Source: Bradyrhizobium lupini (GTDB lineage: Bacteria > Pseudomonadota > Alphaproteobacteria > Rhizobiales > Xanthobacteraceae). From it: a DNA stretch of 64,000 bases. Both the position numbers and the translations under genes were made by a program. This document shows, in pieces, positions 1-8,808 of the stretch. The stretch spans positions 3,968,001 through 4,032,000 of the forward strand of contig NZ_CP162553.1 in the NCBI RefSeq assembly GCF_040939785.1. The letters are read 5' to 3'. Within the stretch, counting starts at the first letter, position 1, and each line of letters begins with the position of its first letter. The notes under the pieces were generated by a model. It worked only from the letters and a program-made list of their open reading frames with translations. It ran no database searches and had not been told where the DNA came from.

Positions 1-1437
1 CTGCCCGCAGATTTCCCGAACGACTGCTCCTACCGGACCACGGCGACCGGCATCGAGCTGTGCCGCATCGACATTCCCTCGCGCGCACGCCGCTACAGCG
101 CCACCGGCGGCCCCGACACCTGGTGGCCGACGCCGGAGCCGCCGCACCGGATCAACCAAGTCTATCTCGAGCCGATCCTGTTCAGCCATGCCGCCGCTCA
201 GTCGCGCATCACCATTCTGGCGCGCACGGAAATCACGGACATCGAGCAGAATGACGACCATGTGGTCGCATTGGCGCGCGACCTCGACAGCGGAAGCTCG
301 CTCCGCATCGAGGCTTCCTTTGTGATCGGTTGCGATGGCAGCCGTTCCCTGGTTCGCAGATCGATCGGCGCCAACCTGTCCGGCACGCCGGTGATCCAGC
401 GCGTGCAATCGACCTTCATCGAAGCGCCGCAGCTCAAGGAGCTGATGGGCGCGCACAAGCCGGCCTGGATGGTGCTCTCGCTCAACCCGCGACGCTCAGG
501 CACGACGGTGGCGATCGACGGTCAGGACCGCTGGCTGATCCATAATCACCTGAAGCCAGACGAGCCCGAATTTGATTCGGTCGATCGGGACTGGGCGATC
601 CGCGCCATTCTCGGCGTCGACGAGCGCTTCGAATACCGCGTCCTCAGCAAGGAGGACTGGGTCGGCCGCCGGCTTGTCGCCGATCGCTTCCGCGACCGCA
701 GAGTCTTCATCTGCGGCGACGCCGCGCATCTGTGGATGCCGTATGCGGGCTACGGCATGAATGCGGGGATTGCGGACGCCGTCGACCTGTGCTGGCAGGT
801 GGCGGCGCATCTGAACGGGTGGGCGCCGGCTTCGATCCTGGATGCCTACGAGGCGGAGCGTCAGCCCATCACCGAACAGGTGTCGCGCTTTGCCATGGAC
901 CATGCGATGAAGATGATGGCGCAGCGTGGTGGAGTCTCCGCGGAGATCGAGGACGACACGCCGCGCGGCCACGCCGCGCGCGCAGCGCTGGCCAGGGCGG
1001 CCTACGATCTCAACGTGCAGCAATATTGCTGTGCCGGATTGAACTTCGGCTACTATTACGATGCCTCGCCGATCATCGCCTATGACGGCGAGACGCCGCC
1101 CGCTTACGCGATGGGCAGCTTCACCCCCTCCACCGTGCCGGGCGCTCGCGCGCCGCACCTGTTTCTGCGGGACGGGCGATCGCTCTACGATGCCTTCGGC
1201 GTCGGCTACACTTTGCTGCGGTTCGATCCGGCGATCGATGTAGCGCCATTGAAGTCTGCCGCAGAGCAGCGCGGCATTCCGCTCGCGCTGCTCGACATTG
1301 CGCCGGACGAAGCGAACGGCGCGTATGCCGAGAAGCTGGTGCTGGCGCGGCCCGATCAGCACATCGCCTGGCGCGGGCAGGCCGCGCCAGCGGACTCACA
1401 AGGCTTGCTGACGCGCATCACCGGCGCTTCGGCGTAA
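1..1437 (+). CDS. FAD-dependent aromatic-type monooxygenase, 5' truncated by the window
   Basis: The reading frame is open from base 1, so the N-terminal Rossmann GxGxxG motif lies upstream of the window; 478 residues are visible. Seen: the mid-protein DG motif (VIGCDGSRSLVRRSIGA) and the FAD-ribityl GD motif (ICGDAAHLWMPYAGYGMNAG), the two diagnostic motifs of class A flavoprotein monooxygenases of the PheA/TfdB/MhpA group. These enzymes hydroxylate aromatic substrates with NAD(P)H and O2. A C-terminal thioredoxin-like tail, common in this group, fits the last ~150 residues. A tricarboxylate-type binding protein follows on the same strand after 100 bp, which suggests an aromatic or organic-acid catabolic unit. 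The substrate cannot be read from the sequence. Confidence 0.85.
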   Translation: MPADFPNDCSYRTTATGIELCRIDIPSRARRYSATGGPDTWWPTPEPPHRINQVYLEPILFSHAAAQSRITILARTEITDIEQNDDHVVALARDLDSGSSLRIEASFVIGCDGSRSLVRRSIGANLSGTPVIQRVQSTFIEAPQLKELMGAHKPAWMVLSLNPRRSGTTVAIDGQDRWLIHNHLKPDEPEFDSVDRDWAIRAILGVDERFEYRVLSKEDWVGRRLVADRFRDRRVFICGDAAHLWMPYAGYGMNAGIADAVDLCWQVAAHLNGWAPASILDAYEAERQPITEQVSRFAMDHAMKMMAQRGGVSAEIEDDTPRGHAARAALARAAYDLNVQQYCCAGLNFGYYYDASPIIAYDGETPPAYAMGSFTPSTVPGARAPHLFLRDGRSLYDAFGVGYTLLRFDPAIDVAPLKSAAEQRGIPLALLDIAPDEANGAYAEKLVLARPDQHIAWRGQAAPADSQGLLTRITGASA

Positions 1438-1537
1438 GGCGGTTTGAAGCGGACGGTCTCGCGGCGAAGTCCGCCGGCAGGTGATTTACAAAGTCGTGGT
1501 TCACAAAACAAAAAAAGACTCGCACCAGGAGGGAAAC

Positions 1538-2518
1538 GTGTTTCACGTTGCAAGCCGCCGCATTTTGGCCGTGCTGACGGCCGCGAGTTTCGCCGTGCTG
1601 CCGCTGGAGGCGGTCCGAGCGGTCTATCCCGAGCAATTGATCAAGATCATCGTGACCTTTCCGCCCGGCGGCAGCGCCGATACCGTCATCCGCGCGCTCG
1701 AACCGCTGGTCACTGCCGAGCTCAAACAGGGTCTCGTGATCGAGAACCGCGCGGGTGCTGGAGGCAACATCGGCATGGCCGCGGTCGCGCAGGCCAAGCC
1801 TGACGGCTATACGCTCGGCATTGCGCCGGCAGGCAGCCTGACGGTCAATCCGCATCTCAATTCGTCGATGCCGTTCGATCCGAAGGATCTTGCGCCGATC
1901 ACCCTGCTCGCGAAAATTCCCTTCGTGCTGGTTGCGTCAGCGAACGTGCCGGCGCATACGGTCGCGGAATCGATCGCGCTCGCCAAGGCCAAGCCGGGCG
2001 CGTTGTCGATCGGGCATGGCGGCAATTCGACCGCCATGCACTTGACCGCGGCACTGTTCACGCAGAAGACCGGGATCGCCATGGAGCTGGTCCCCTATCG
2101 CGGGACCGCGCCGGCGACGGTCGATGTTCTCGCAGGCCATGTCCCCTTCGCGGTACTGGATATCCCCGCATCGAGGCAACTGATCCTCGAAGGTAAGCTC
2201 AACGCCATCGGTGTGTCGTCTGCGCAGCGTCTGTCGTCCTTGCCTGATGTGCCGACACTCGCCGAGAGCGGTATTGCGGGTTTCGAATCCGTTGGCTGGT
2301 TCGGGCTGGTTGCTCCGGCCGGCACGCCAGCCGATATCGTCGGCCGGTTGAACGAAGCCTTCGGAAAGGCCCTGAAGGATCCATCGGTGGTCGAGAAGAT
2401 CCGGACGCTTGGCGCAGAGCCTGCACCGACCTCACCGGAGGAGTTCAGCCGCTTCATCCAAAGCGAAGGCTCGAAATGGGGCAAGCTGATCAGTGAAGCG
2501 GGCATCAAGGCGAATTAA
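1538..2518 (+). CDS. Tripartite tricarboxylate transporter substrate-binding protein (Bug/TctC family)
   Basis: A 326-aa periplasmic binding protein. I chose the GTG at 1538 because AGGAGGG at 1527-1533 sits 4 nt upstream and the product then begins with a clean signal peptide (hydrophobic LAVLTAASFAVLPLEAVRA, then VYPEQ). An ATG-like in-frame start at 1481 lacks a ribosome site. Seen: the family hallmarks IIVTFPPGGSADTVIR and VIENRAGAGGNIG near the N-terminus and VPYRGTAPA in the middle. Family knowledge: Bug proteins bind carboxylates for TctAB-type permeases or act as orphan sensors. No TctA or TctB is in the window. It follows the monooxygenase and may share its substrate range. Confidence 0.9.
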   Translation: MFHVASRRILAVLTAASFAVLPLEAVRAVYPEQLIKIIVTFPPGGSADTVIRALEPLVTAELKQGLVIENRAGAGGNIGMAAVAQAKPDGYTLGIAPAGSLTVNPHLNSSMPFDPKDLAPITLLAKIPFVLVASANVPAHTVAESIALAKAKPGALSIGHGGNSTAMHLTAALFTQKTGIAMELVPYRGTAPATVDVLAGHVPFAVLDIPASRQLILEGKLNAIGVSSAQRLSSLPDVPTLAESGIAGFESVGWFGLVAPAGTPADIVGRLNEAFGKALKDPSVVEKIRTLGAEPAPTSPEEFSRFIQSEGSKWGKLISEAGIKAN

Positions 2519-2617
2519 GTGTCCCACGCAGCCCTGCTGCTCGTCGGCAATCATCCCCGGCTCGCCTTCAGCGCCCGCCGCATCACGATCGCGGTCTAGA
2601 AACACGATTCCGCCCCG

Positions 2618-2687
2618 GCGTAAGTCATTGATCTTGCAGCTCCCGGCTACTGTGCATGGGGTTGTTTTCGCGCTTTTTGTTGTTGGG
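2618..2687 (+). repeat. Copy A of a dispersed ~54-bp repeat
   Basis: A 22-nt block (2618-2639) and a 26-nt block (2646-2671), separated by 6 variable nt, are identical to 57701-57722 and 57729-57754; a T-rich tail follows in both copies. This copy is in the 243-bp gap between the binding-protein gene and the EamA exporter gene, same orientation as both. Function is unknown. Confidence 0.85.
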
Positions 2688-2761
2688 CCTTGGGAGGCTT
2701 ACAGGTAATCGTCGCGACACCGGCTGGCCTCGCCAGTTCGGATCACCACCGACAAGGCGAG

Positions 2762-3628
2762 ATGGGCATGCACTCTTCCGGCAGCGGCTTGGGCAACGGG
2801 CTTCTTGGCGTCATCATCTTCAGCGCATCGCTGCCGGCGACCCGCGTGGCGGTCGGCGGGTTTTCCGCGCTGTTCCTGACCTCGGCGCGCGCGGTCATCG
2901 CGGCGCTGATCGGTGTGGCCGTGCTCGGCCTGCTCCGTCAGGCGCGGCCGCAGCGCAAGGATCTCGTCTCGCTCGCGATCGTCGCCATCGGCGTCGTGGT
3001 CGGCTTTCCCTTGCTGACGGCGCTTGCGCTGCAGCACATCACCTCGGCGCATTCGATCGTCTTCATTGGCCTCTTGCCGCTGTCGACCGCGATCTTCGGC
3101 GTGCTGCGCGGCGGCGAGCGGCCGCAGCCGATGTTCTGGCTCTTTGCAATTCTGGGCAGCGCCACTGTCGCCGGCTTTGCGCTCTCCAACGACGGCACCG
3201 CATCGCTGACCGGCGATCTGCTGATGGTCGCGGCGATCGTGCTGTGCGGGCTCGGCTATGCCGAAGGCGCCGCGCTGTCGCGCCGGCTCGGCGGCTGGCA
3301 GGTGATCTCCTGGGCGCTGCTGCTGTCGCTGCCGCTGATGGTGCCGGTCGCGATTCTAACCTGGCCGTCGACATGGAGCGGCGTCGGTGTGCCCGCCTGG
3401 ATCGGACTCGCCTACGTCTCGGTCTTCAGCATGTTCGTCGGTTTCATCTTCTGGTACCGCGGGCTTGCGATCGGCGGCATCGCCCGCGTCGGCCAGTTGC
3501 AGCAGCTCCAGCCGTTCTTCGGCCTTGCGCTTGCAGGCCTGCTCCTGCACGAACCTGTGGCCTGGAGCATGATCGTCGCGACCGCGCTGGTGGTCGCCTG
3601 CGTCTTCTTCGCACGGCGGTTTGCCTGA
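2762..3628 (+). CDS. EamA/DMT-superfamily transporter
   Basis: A 288-aa inner-membrane protein with about ten hydrophobic segments and the internal duplication typical of EamA (RhaT/YdcZ) exporters of metabolites or amino acids. I start at ATG 2762 (preceded by AAGGCGAG); an in-frame GTG/ATG further upstream at 2690 would add a polar, non-membrane extension overlapping the repeat region. Seen: HITSAHSIVFIGLLPLSTAI in the first EamA unit and GIARVGQLQQLQPFFGL in the second, a typical 'helix 9' stretch. The substrate is not predictable. It converges on the LysR gene, with a short GC hairpin between the two stops. Confidence 0.88.
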   Translation: MGMHSSGSGLGNGLLGVIIFSASLPATRVAVGGFSALFLTSARAVIAALIGVAVLGLLRQARPQRKDLVSLAIVAIGVVVGFPLLTALALQHITSAHSIVFIGLLPLSTAIFGVLRGGERPQPMFWLFAILGSATVAGFALSNDGTASLTGDLLMVAAIVLCGLGYAEGAALSRRLGGWQVISWALLLSLPLMVPVAILTWPSTWSGVGVPAWIGLAYVSVFSMFVGFIFWYRGLAIGGIARVGQLQQLQPFFGLALAGLLLHEPVAWSMIVATALVVACVFFARRFA

Positions 3629-3647
3629 GGCCGGATTGATGCGGCCT
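3628..3647. terminator. Short hairpin between convergent genes
   Basis: AGGCCG and CGGCCT (6-bp stem, 8-nt loop) lie exactly between the stop codons of the EamA gene and the LysR gene. There is no long T-run, so this is a plausible but weak shared terminator. Confidence 0.4.
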
Positions 3648-4582
3648 TACCTCTTGCCCGGTTGCGGTTTTTCAATCCCCGGCAGCTGCGCGATTCCCTT
3701 GGCGAGAAAATCGACCAGCAGCCGGACCCGCGCGATGCCGGACCGCTCCGGGACGATCAGCATGTTGAGCGGAACGGACGGCGGCGCGTAGTCTTCAAGC
3801 ACGCGCTCGAGTTGGCCGGAGGCAAGCAGGTCGTCGACGAGCCAAAGATGCGCCGGCGCAATGCCACGACCGGCCGCGAGCGCCTCGCGTGCGGCAAGCC
3901 CGTGATCCACCCGCAGCCGCCCTGCGAAGGGGACCACATGACGGCCGCCGCGGCGCCCGTGCAGCACGAGCACGTCGCTGCCGGCGATGTTCGACATCCT
4001 GACACCCTCGTGGCTGGCGAGGTCTTGCGGGCGCGCGGGCCTGCCGCGCGACGCCAGATAGTCCGGTGCGGCCACAAGCACCCGCCGCGACTGACCAAGC
4101 AGCCTGAGCTTCATCGAGCTGTCGGGGAGCGGCCCCAGACGCAAAGCGATATCGACACCTTCCCGCACGAGGTCGATCCGCTCGTCGGTCAGGCTGAGAT
4201 CCACCGCCACGTCCGGATAGCGGTCCTGGAACGCGAAAACCAGACGGCTGACGTGGAGCACGCCGAAGGCGGCGGTGCAGGAGACGCGCACCGTTCCGGC
4301 AGGCGCGCCGCGCGTGCTGCGCGCCTCGTCGCCGGCGAGTTCGACCAGGCGCAGGATCTGCACGCAGTCGGCGTAATAGCGGCGCCCCTCCTCGGTCATC
4401 GTCACGCTGCGCGTGGTCCGCGTGAGCAGCGGCACGCCGACGGCCTGCTCCAGTTCCCGAAGGTGCCGCGTCACTGTCGATTGGCCGAGACCAAGCTCGC
4501 GCGCGACCGCGGACAGGCTTCCGCGCTCGGCGACCCGCACGAAGCTGCGCATGCGTTCGAGCGTCACGTCCGATTTATCCAT
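3647..4582 (-). CDS. LysR-family transcriptional regulator
   Basis: A 311-aa protein with an N-terminal winged HTH (about residues 8-66: MRSFVRVAERGSLSAVAREL then LGQSTVTRHLRELEQAVG) and a C-terminal periplasmic-binding-like effector domain. It resembles the large group of LysR proteins that control a divergently transcribed oxidoreductase. The quinone-reductase-like gene starts 92 bp away on the opposite strand and is the obvious target, with an electrophile or quinone as probable inducer (inference). I could not identify a confident T-N11-A box in the shared intergenic region. Confidence 0.92.
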   Translation of the reverse strand: MDKSDVTLERMRSFVRVAERGSLSAVARELGLGQSTVTRHLRELEQAVGVPLLTRTTRSVTMTEEGRRYYADCVQILRLVELAGDEARSTRGAPAGTVRVSCTAAFGVLHVSRLVFAFQDRYPDVAVDLSLTDERIDLVREGVDIALRLGPLPDSSMKLRLLGQSRRVLVAAPDYLASRGRPARPQDLASHEGVRMSNIAGSDVLVLHGRRGGRHVVPFAGRLRVDHGLAAREALAAGRGIAPAHLWLVDDLLASGQLERVLEDYAPPSVPLNMLIVPERSGIARVRLLVDFLAKGIAQLPGIEKPQPGKR

Positions 4583-4674
4583 ATTTCGGCATGATCCTAT
4601 CCATCGGCGACAACTACCGGATTGCAGTCGGAGGCGCTACCTGCTGCTCGCAATCGTCAACCAAGGTGCTGATC

Positions 4675-5529
4675 ATGAAAGTGTTGATCCTCTTCGCTCA
4701 CCCCGAGCCGCGCTCCCTCAATGGCTCGCTCCGCGACGTTGCCGTCAGAGAACTCGAGGCTGAGGGACACGAGGTGCGGGTGTCAGACCTTTACGCCGAG
4801 GGATGGACATCCGAGGTCGGCCGCGCCGATTTTCCGCTGCTGCCGCCGGACGGGCGGCTGGCGCCGGCCGCCGCCTCCAAGCAGGCGTTCGAGTCGGGTA
4901 CACTCACCGCGGACGTCAAGGCCGAGATCGAGAAGCTGCTGTGGGCGGACGTCCTGATCCTGCAATTCCCGCTATGGTGGTTCAGCATGCCGGCCATCCT
5001 CAAGGGCTGGGTCGACCGCGTGTTCGCCTACGGTTTCGCCTATGGCGTCGGCGAGCACAGCGACAAGCGCTGGGGCGACCGTTACGGCGAAGGCAGGCTG
5101 GCGGGCAAACGCGCGATGCTGATCGTGACCGCCGGCGGCTGGCAGGAGCATTATTCGGCGCGCGGGATCAACGGGCCGATCGACGACCTGCTGTTCCCGA
5201 TCAATCACGGCATCCTCTATTATCCGGGATATGACGTGCTTCCGCCGTTCGTCGTCTACAAGGCCGACAAACTGGACGAAGCGGGTTTCCAGGCGACTGC
5301 CGAACGTTTGCGCGAGAGGATGCGAACGCTTGCGACCACACCGCCGATTCCCTACCGGCGCCAGAATGGCGGCGATTACCTGATTCCGAGCATGCGGCTC
5401 CGCGCGGGACTTGGGCATTCCGGCGCGACCGGCTTCGCGCTTCACGTCGAGCAGGTCGAGGCACACAGCCCGAATGGTGAAACGAGCTCCCTGCGCTCGA
5501 CGGCTGAGGGGTGCGCGGCAACAGCGTAA
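4675..5529 (+). CDS. Flavodoxin-fold NAD(P)H:quinone oxidoreductase
   Basis: A 284-aa cytosolic protein of the NQO1/MdaB/KefF type (Flavodoxin_2). Seen: the FMN/FAD phosphate loop FAHPEPRSLNGSL at residues 6-18, the central LQFPLWWFSMPAILKGWVDR and TAGGWQEHYSARG, all standard for the family. Start ATG 4675 is preferred over an in-frame ATG at 4591 because it places the nucleotide-binding strand directly at the N-terminus (MKVLILFAHP). Two-electron quinone reduction is the family reaction. It is divergent from the LysR gene, likely its regulator. The C-terminal ~90 residues extend beyond the usual ~200-aa fold and are unassigned. Confidence 0.88.
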   Translation: MKVLILFAHPEPRSLNGSLRDVAVRELEAEGHEVRVSDLYAEGWTSEVGRADFPLLPPDGRLAPAAASKQAFESGTLTADVKAEIEKLLWADVLILQFPLWWFSMPAILKGWVDRVFAYGFAYGVGEHSDKRWGDRYGEGRLAGKRAMLIVTAGGWQEHYSARGINGPIDDLLFPINHGILYYPGYDVLPPFVVYKADKLDEAGFQATAERLRERMRTLATTPPIPYRRQNGGDYLIPSMRLRAGLGHSGATGFALHVEQVEAHSPNGETSSLRSTAEGCAATA

Positions 5530-5549
5530 TCCGCCGCTCGCGCACTGAA

Positions 5550-6758
5550 TCACCCCATCACCGTCCGCGTCAGCGTGCTCCGCGCAAACTTCTTCAGCGG
5601 CATCGGCTTGCCGAACAGAAAACCCTGCACGAGGTCGAAGCCGAGCTCGTTGGCGGCGACGAGGTCGGCGCGGCTTTCGACGCCCTCGGCGATGGCGCGC
5701 ACGCCATAGCCATGCGAAAGCTCGACGATGTGGCGGCACACCGTGCGCTTGAGGCGATCAGTGCCGCTGCCGGTGACGAAGTGCCGGTCGGCCTTCAGCT
5801 TGATGAATGGAATTTTTCCAAGGTCCATCAGCGACGGCCAGTTGGCGCCGAGATTGTCGACCGACAGGCCGATATTGTGCAGACGCAGTTCGCGGGCGAC
5901 CTCGGCCAGGAGATCGAGATCGCGGATCGCCTCCTCGCTGTCGATCTCGATCGTCAGCCCGCCGAACGCCGGATGCGTCGGCATGCGCCGGCAGAGATCG
6001 CGCACGGCTTGCGGCTCCTTCAGATAGGACGCCGGCAAATTGATCGCGAGATCGACCGGGCTCTGCTGCTCCAGCAGATAGTGCCAGTCCTGCATGGCGC
6101 GCTCGATCACGAATTCGGAGAGGTCGCGCATATTCGGGTCGTGCTCTTCGGGGATGAAATAGGCGGGCGGCACCACGCCCCAGGTCGGATGCCGCATCCG
6201 CACCAGCGCCTCGGCGCTATTGCGAATCAGCGTGCGCGCGTCGATCTTGGGTTGGTACCAGAGCTCGAGCCAGCCGGCGTGCAGGGCCTCGCCGACATGC
6301 ACGGCGGGGCTCGGCGCCGGCTCCTCGGGCAACAGCATCGCGACACGGTCGCGCAGCGTCTCCGCGGCAAACGGCGTTGTCAGCGGCGGCAGCATCTTGA
6401 GGCCGTATTCCTCGCCGACCTGCTGCACGGCCCTGACGATGATCGACTCGCGGGCGCCCACAGTCAGAACCCTGCCGTCGAAGGCCTCGCGCACCAGCGT
6501 CTCCAAAAATTTGCCGGGCTCGATGCCGTCGGCGGCGATGCCGAGCAGGATCAGGTCGGGCAATTCGCTTGTCAGCACGCTCTGCAGCTCCTCGGCACTG
6601 GCGCATTCGGTGGTGACGAAGCCGAGATCCTCCAGCACTTCCGCGAGAAACGCGCGAAGATGGCGCTTGCCGTCGGCGACGCATGCGCGCGGCTTCACCT
6701 TTCGCCGTCCGAAGGTCTTCGGCCTTCGGACGGCGAGTTCTACAATTTCGTCGTTCAT
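5550..6758 (-). CDS. Degenerate receiver-EAL protein
   Basis: A 402-aa protein; start ATG 6758 has GGGAG upstream. Residues ~25-140 have a response-regulator fold, but the phospho-acceptor position reads LILLGIAADG, with Gly where Asp is expected. Residues ~160-400 form an EAL domain. It keeps the EAL Glu (AEALVRM), the Asn of INLP, TIEID, LKADRHF, AEGVES and QGFLFGKP. The metal-binding DDFGTG loop reads VDNLGAN, so the second Asp is Asn and the loop is altered. Family knowledge: both Asp residues of this loop matter for c-di-GMP hydrolysis. Inference: a c-di-GMP sensor or protein-interaction module that does not depend on phosphorylation, not an active phosphodiesterase. Confidence 0.85.
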   Translation of the reverse strand: MNDEIVELAVRRPKTFGRRKVKPRACVADGKRHLRAFLAEVLEDLGFVTTECASAEELQSVLTSELPDLILLGIAADGIEPGKFLETLVREAFDGRVLTVGARESIIVRAVQQVGEEYGLKMLPPLTTPFAAETLRDRVAMLLPEEPAPSPAVHVGEALHAGWLELWYQPKIDARTLIRNSAEALVRMRHPTWGVVPPAYFIPEEHDPNMRDLSEFVIERAMQDWHYLLEQQSPVDLAINLPASYLKEPQAVRDLCRRMPTHPAFGGLTIEIDSEEAIRDLDLLAEVARELRLHNIGLSVDNLGANWPSLMDLGKIPFIKLKADRHFVTGSGTDRLKRTVCRHIVELSHGYGVRAIAEGVESRADLVAANELGFDLVQGFLFGKPMPLKKFARSTLTRTVMG

Positions 6759-6993
6759 CGCAAGCACTCCCGTTCCGTGCCGGTGTGTTAGCGACGTGAG
6801 CAGTTTCAAATATGGAAGGCTTCAGTCGATTGTCGAATTATCTGGGTAACGTTAAAGCGCCCATCACGTCTAAAATTGTCTGGATCTCGGTCGAGAAGTT
6901 TTTACGTCTACCCGCGCGTCGGGCGCAGGGTTGCGGCAATCACTGGAGATTTCCGCGACGTGCCGTGCGGCTGCCTGGTCGCGCACTGTCCTG

Positions 6994-7028
6994 CAATTGG
7001 ACCAAGCCGCGCGCGCCTCGTCCAATTG
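6994..7028. repeat. 9-bp inverted repeat
   Basis: CAATTGGAC at 6994-7002 and GTCCAATTG at 7020-7028 are exact reverse complements around a 17-nt GC-rich spacer. It could be a hairpin in a transcript or a dimer binding site. No T-run follows on either strand. Confidence 0.6.
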
Positions 7029-7122
7029 AATAATGGAGCGCCACTATTTCGCGCGACGCGCGCATTTTCCCGGTTCGCTCGTGACGGTTCTGCGACAATG
7101 CGTCGGTGCGCGCTTGCGCCAA

Positions 7123-7138
7123 TGTGAAGCACATCACA
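7123..7138. promoter_or_regulatory. CRP-type operator, perfect TGTGA-N6-TCACA
   Basis: TGTGA (7123-7127), six bases, TCACA (7134-7138) matches the CRP consensus core exactly. It lies 365 bp from the receiver-EAL start, with no recognised gene nearer. A crp-like gene is present at 62807. Confidence 0.6.
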
Positions 7139-7303
7139 AGCGGATTGCTGCACGTGCGCTATTGCTCTGGGCAGCCGGTGGTGGGCTGTCGAGGATCGCA
7201 GCAATGACGTCGCGGCGAATAATGTATTGGTGGTTCAGGTTCGTGCTGTCAGGGCGATTTCTCGATCGCTTCCTGTGCCTGCCGCGCGCGCATTAGCGCG
7301 GGA

Positions 7304-8467
7304 TCAGGTTTGGCCGATCAGCTTGCGCAACGCGGCCGCGCCGTCCTCAATCGCATCGCGTCCCTTCCAGGCCAGATAGGACAGCTTGCCACCGAGCGTG
7401 TCGTGGCTGCGCAACCGGCGCGAACCGAGAATGTGGCCGACATTGGAGGGGAAGCGGCTCACCTCGGCGGACACCAGCGCCGCGATCGCGTCCATCAATT
7501 GCTGGAGCCGAATGCCCCATTCGCAATGCTCGATGCCGTCGATCTGCACCTTGAGCGCATATTCGGTCTCGTAGATCTCGGCGAGCAGGTCGCGCGCAAT
7601 CAGCACCCGGTTGTGCCGGAGCGCGATGCGCAAGGCGAGGCGCCTGTCGTCGAGCTGGTCGAGCACCATGTGAACGACGCAGGCATAGGGCGCGGCGGCG
7701 ACATCGGCGGCGCTCTTGCTCGCTGCGGCCTTGGTGGCAAGGCGCACCAATTGCCAGAACGTCTTCAGCCGCCTCGCCACCAGCGTCAGCGCGAACGGCA
7801 GCGCCTCGGGATGGGCCTTCTTGAAGGCGTCCAATCGGGCGGTGATCTGATCAACCGTGCCGTCGTCGAACTTCGCGATCTTCTCGGGCAGCCTGTCGTT
7901 GAACTTCGGCAGCGCGGCGCCGGCGCGCAGCACATGTTGGATCTTCTTCACGTCCTCGAAGGCGGTGCGCGATGCCGTGTATTGCGCGAGCTTGCCGCGC
8001 GCGAACTCGGTGCTCTCCGCTGATGCGAGGGTGCTTTCGAGAACCTTGACGACCTTGGTCTGGAAGGTCGATGCGATCTTCAGCACTTCCTTCTGGTTGT
8101 TGGCGGCGACCTGGTCGTTGATCGCCTTGATGTAGTCGCGTGCCATGGTCGGCAGCAGGTCGCGGCAGATCCACTCCCAGATCGGGGTGAGGGTGTTGCG
8201 CGAGATCCGCCCCATGTTGGCATGCTCGGGCGCGCCGTCGATCAGAAGCAGCTCGAGCGGCGCAAAGAAATGGCGCGAGGGACTGGTGGCGCGCGCCTGG
8301 TTCGATCCGTCCTTGCGAAATTCGGCGCGCAACCGGGACTGCAGGTCGGACGAGCCCGGCATGTCGATGCCGCACAGCTCAAGCCGTTCGAGCTCGCTGA
8401 GCAGGCAGCTGCGCGACAGCGGCGTCAGCTTCTGCAGGAAGTTCGATAGCTGGTCGATCTCGTTCAT
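7304..8467 (-). CDS. Conserved-looking hypothetical protein, 387 aa
   Basis: I do not recognise a family. Start ATG 8467 has GGAAG upstream; a TTG 9 bp earlier has no properly spaced site. The protein is mostly alpha-helical by composition, soluble, with no signal peptide or membrane segment. It opens with a short leucine-rich helical segment (EIDQLSNFLQKLTPLSR) and carries a polar middle region with many Lys, Gln and Ala residues. A C-terminal motif, HILGSRRLRSHDTLGGKL, stands out. Strong third-position GC supports it as a real gene. It sits between the receiver-EAL gene and the LuxR-type regulator, so a signalling-related role is possible but unproven. Confidence 0.75.
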   Translation of the reverse strand: MNEIDQLSNFLQKLTPLSRSCLLSELERLELCGIDMPGSSDLQSRLRAEFRKDGSNQARATSPSRHFFAPLELLLIDGAPEHANMGRISRNTLTPIWEWICRDLLPTMARDYIKAINDQVAANNQKEVLKIASTFQTKVVKVLESTLASAESTEFARGKLAQYTASRTAFEDVKKIQHVLRAGAALPKFNDRLPEKIAKFDDGTVDQITARLDAFKKAHPEALPFALTLVARRLKTFWQLVRLATKAAASKSAADVAAAPYACVVHMVLDQLDDRRLALRIALRHNRVLIARDLLAEIYETEYALKVQIDGIEHCEWGIRLQQLMDAIAALVSAEVSRFPSNVGHILGSRRLRSHDTLGGKLSYLAWKGRDAIEDGAAALRKLIGQT

Positions 8468-8808
8468 GGCACGCAATCTTCCGCAACGTTTCCAGCAGGC
8501 CTACCGACCCCATGCATGGAGGCATTTGCGCGCTCTCAATTGCGACATAGAGAAGCAAGCCGCCGTTAATATATCCGTAAAATCCAAGGCCGCAGGTAAT
8601 CGGCGCGGATCTGATCGTTAAGAAGGCGTCGAGCGACCCGTCTATCAATTGGGCAGGTTCAGCAACCTAAGAATGTTGAGGGACGTTGCCACTCAAGCAT
8701 AAAGTGTGCCTGTGCCGGGGTTTCAGCACAAAACTGCCAAATTCACCGTAGTCTTACGGAGCAAAAAAGTTAACTACAGACCGCGTTGGGTTCCGCTAAA
8801 CGAGTGAC
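8468..8808. other. 341-bp divergent intergenic region
   Basis: It separates the leftward hypothetical gene and the rightward LuxR-type regulator and should hold both promoters. It is AT-richer than its surroundings. The only structure I can point to is a TGTGC-N10-GCACA dyad at 8711-8730. No small gene is evident. Confidence 0.5.

Larger units (their letters stand above)
6759..7303. other. 545-bp gene-free region
   Basis: No open frame here looks coding on either strand. The region separates two genes read leftward. It holds a perfect 9-bp inverted repeat (6994-7028) and a perfect CRP-type operator (7123-7138), listed separately. The rest shows nothing I recognise. A small RNA or a long 5' leader of the receiver-EAL gene is possible. 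Confidence 0.6.

Noticed and set aside
8711..8730. TGTGC-N10-GCACA taken as a CRP site
   Set aside because: The spacer is 10 bases instead of 6 and the half-sites differ from TGTGA/TCACA, so I list it only as a dyad.
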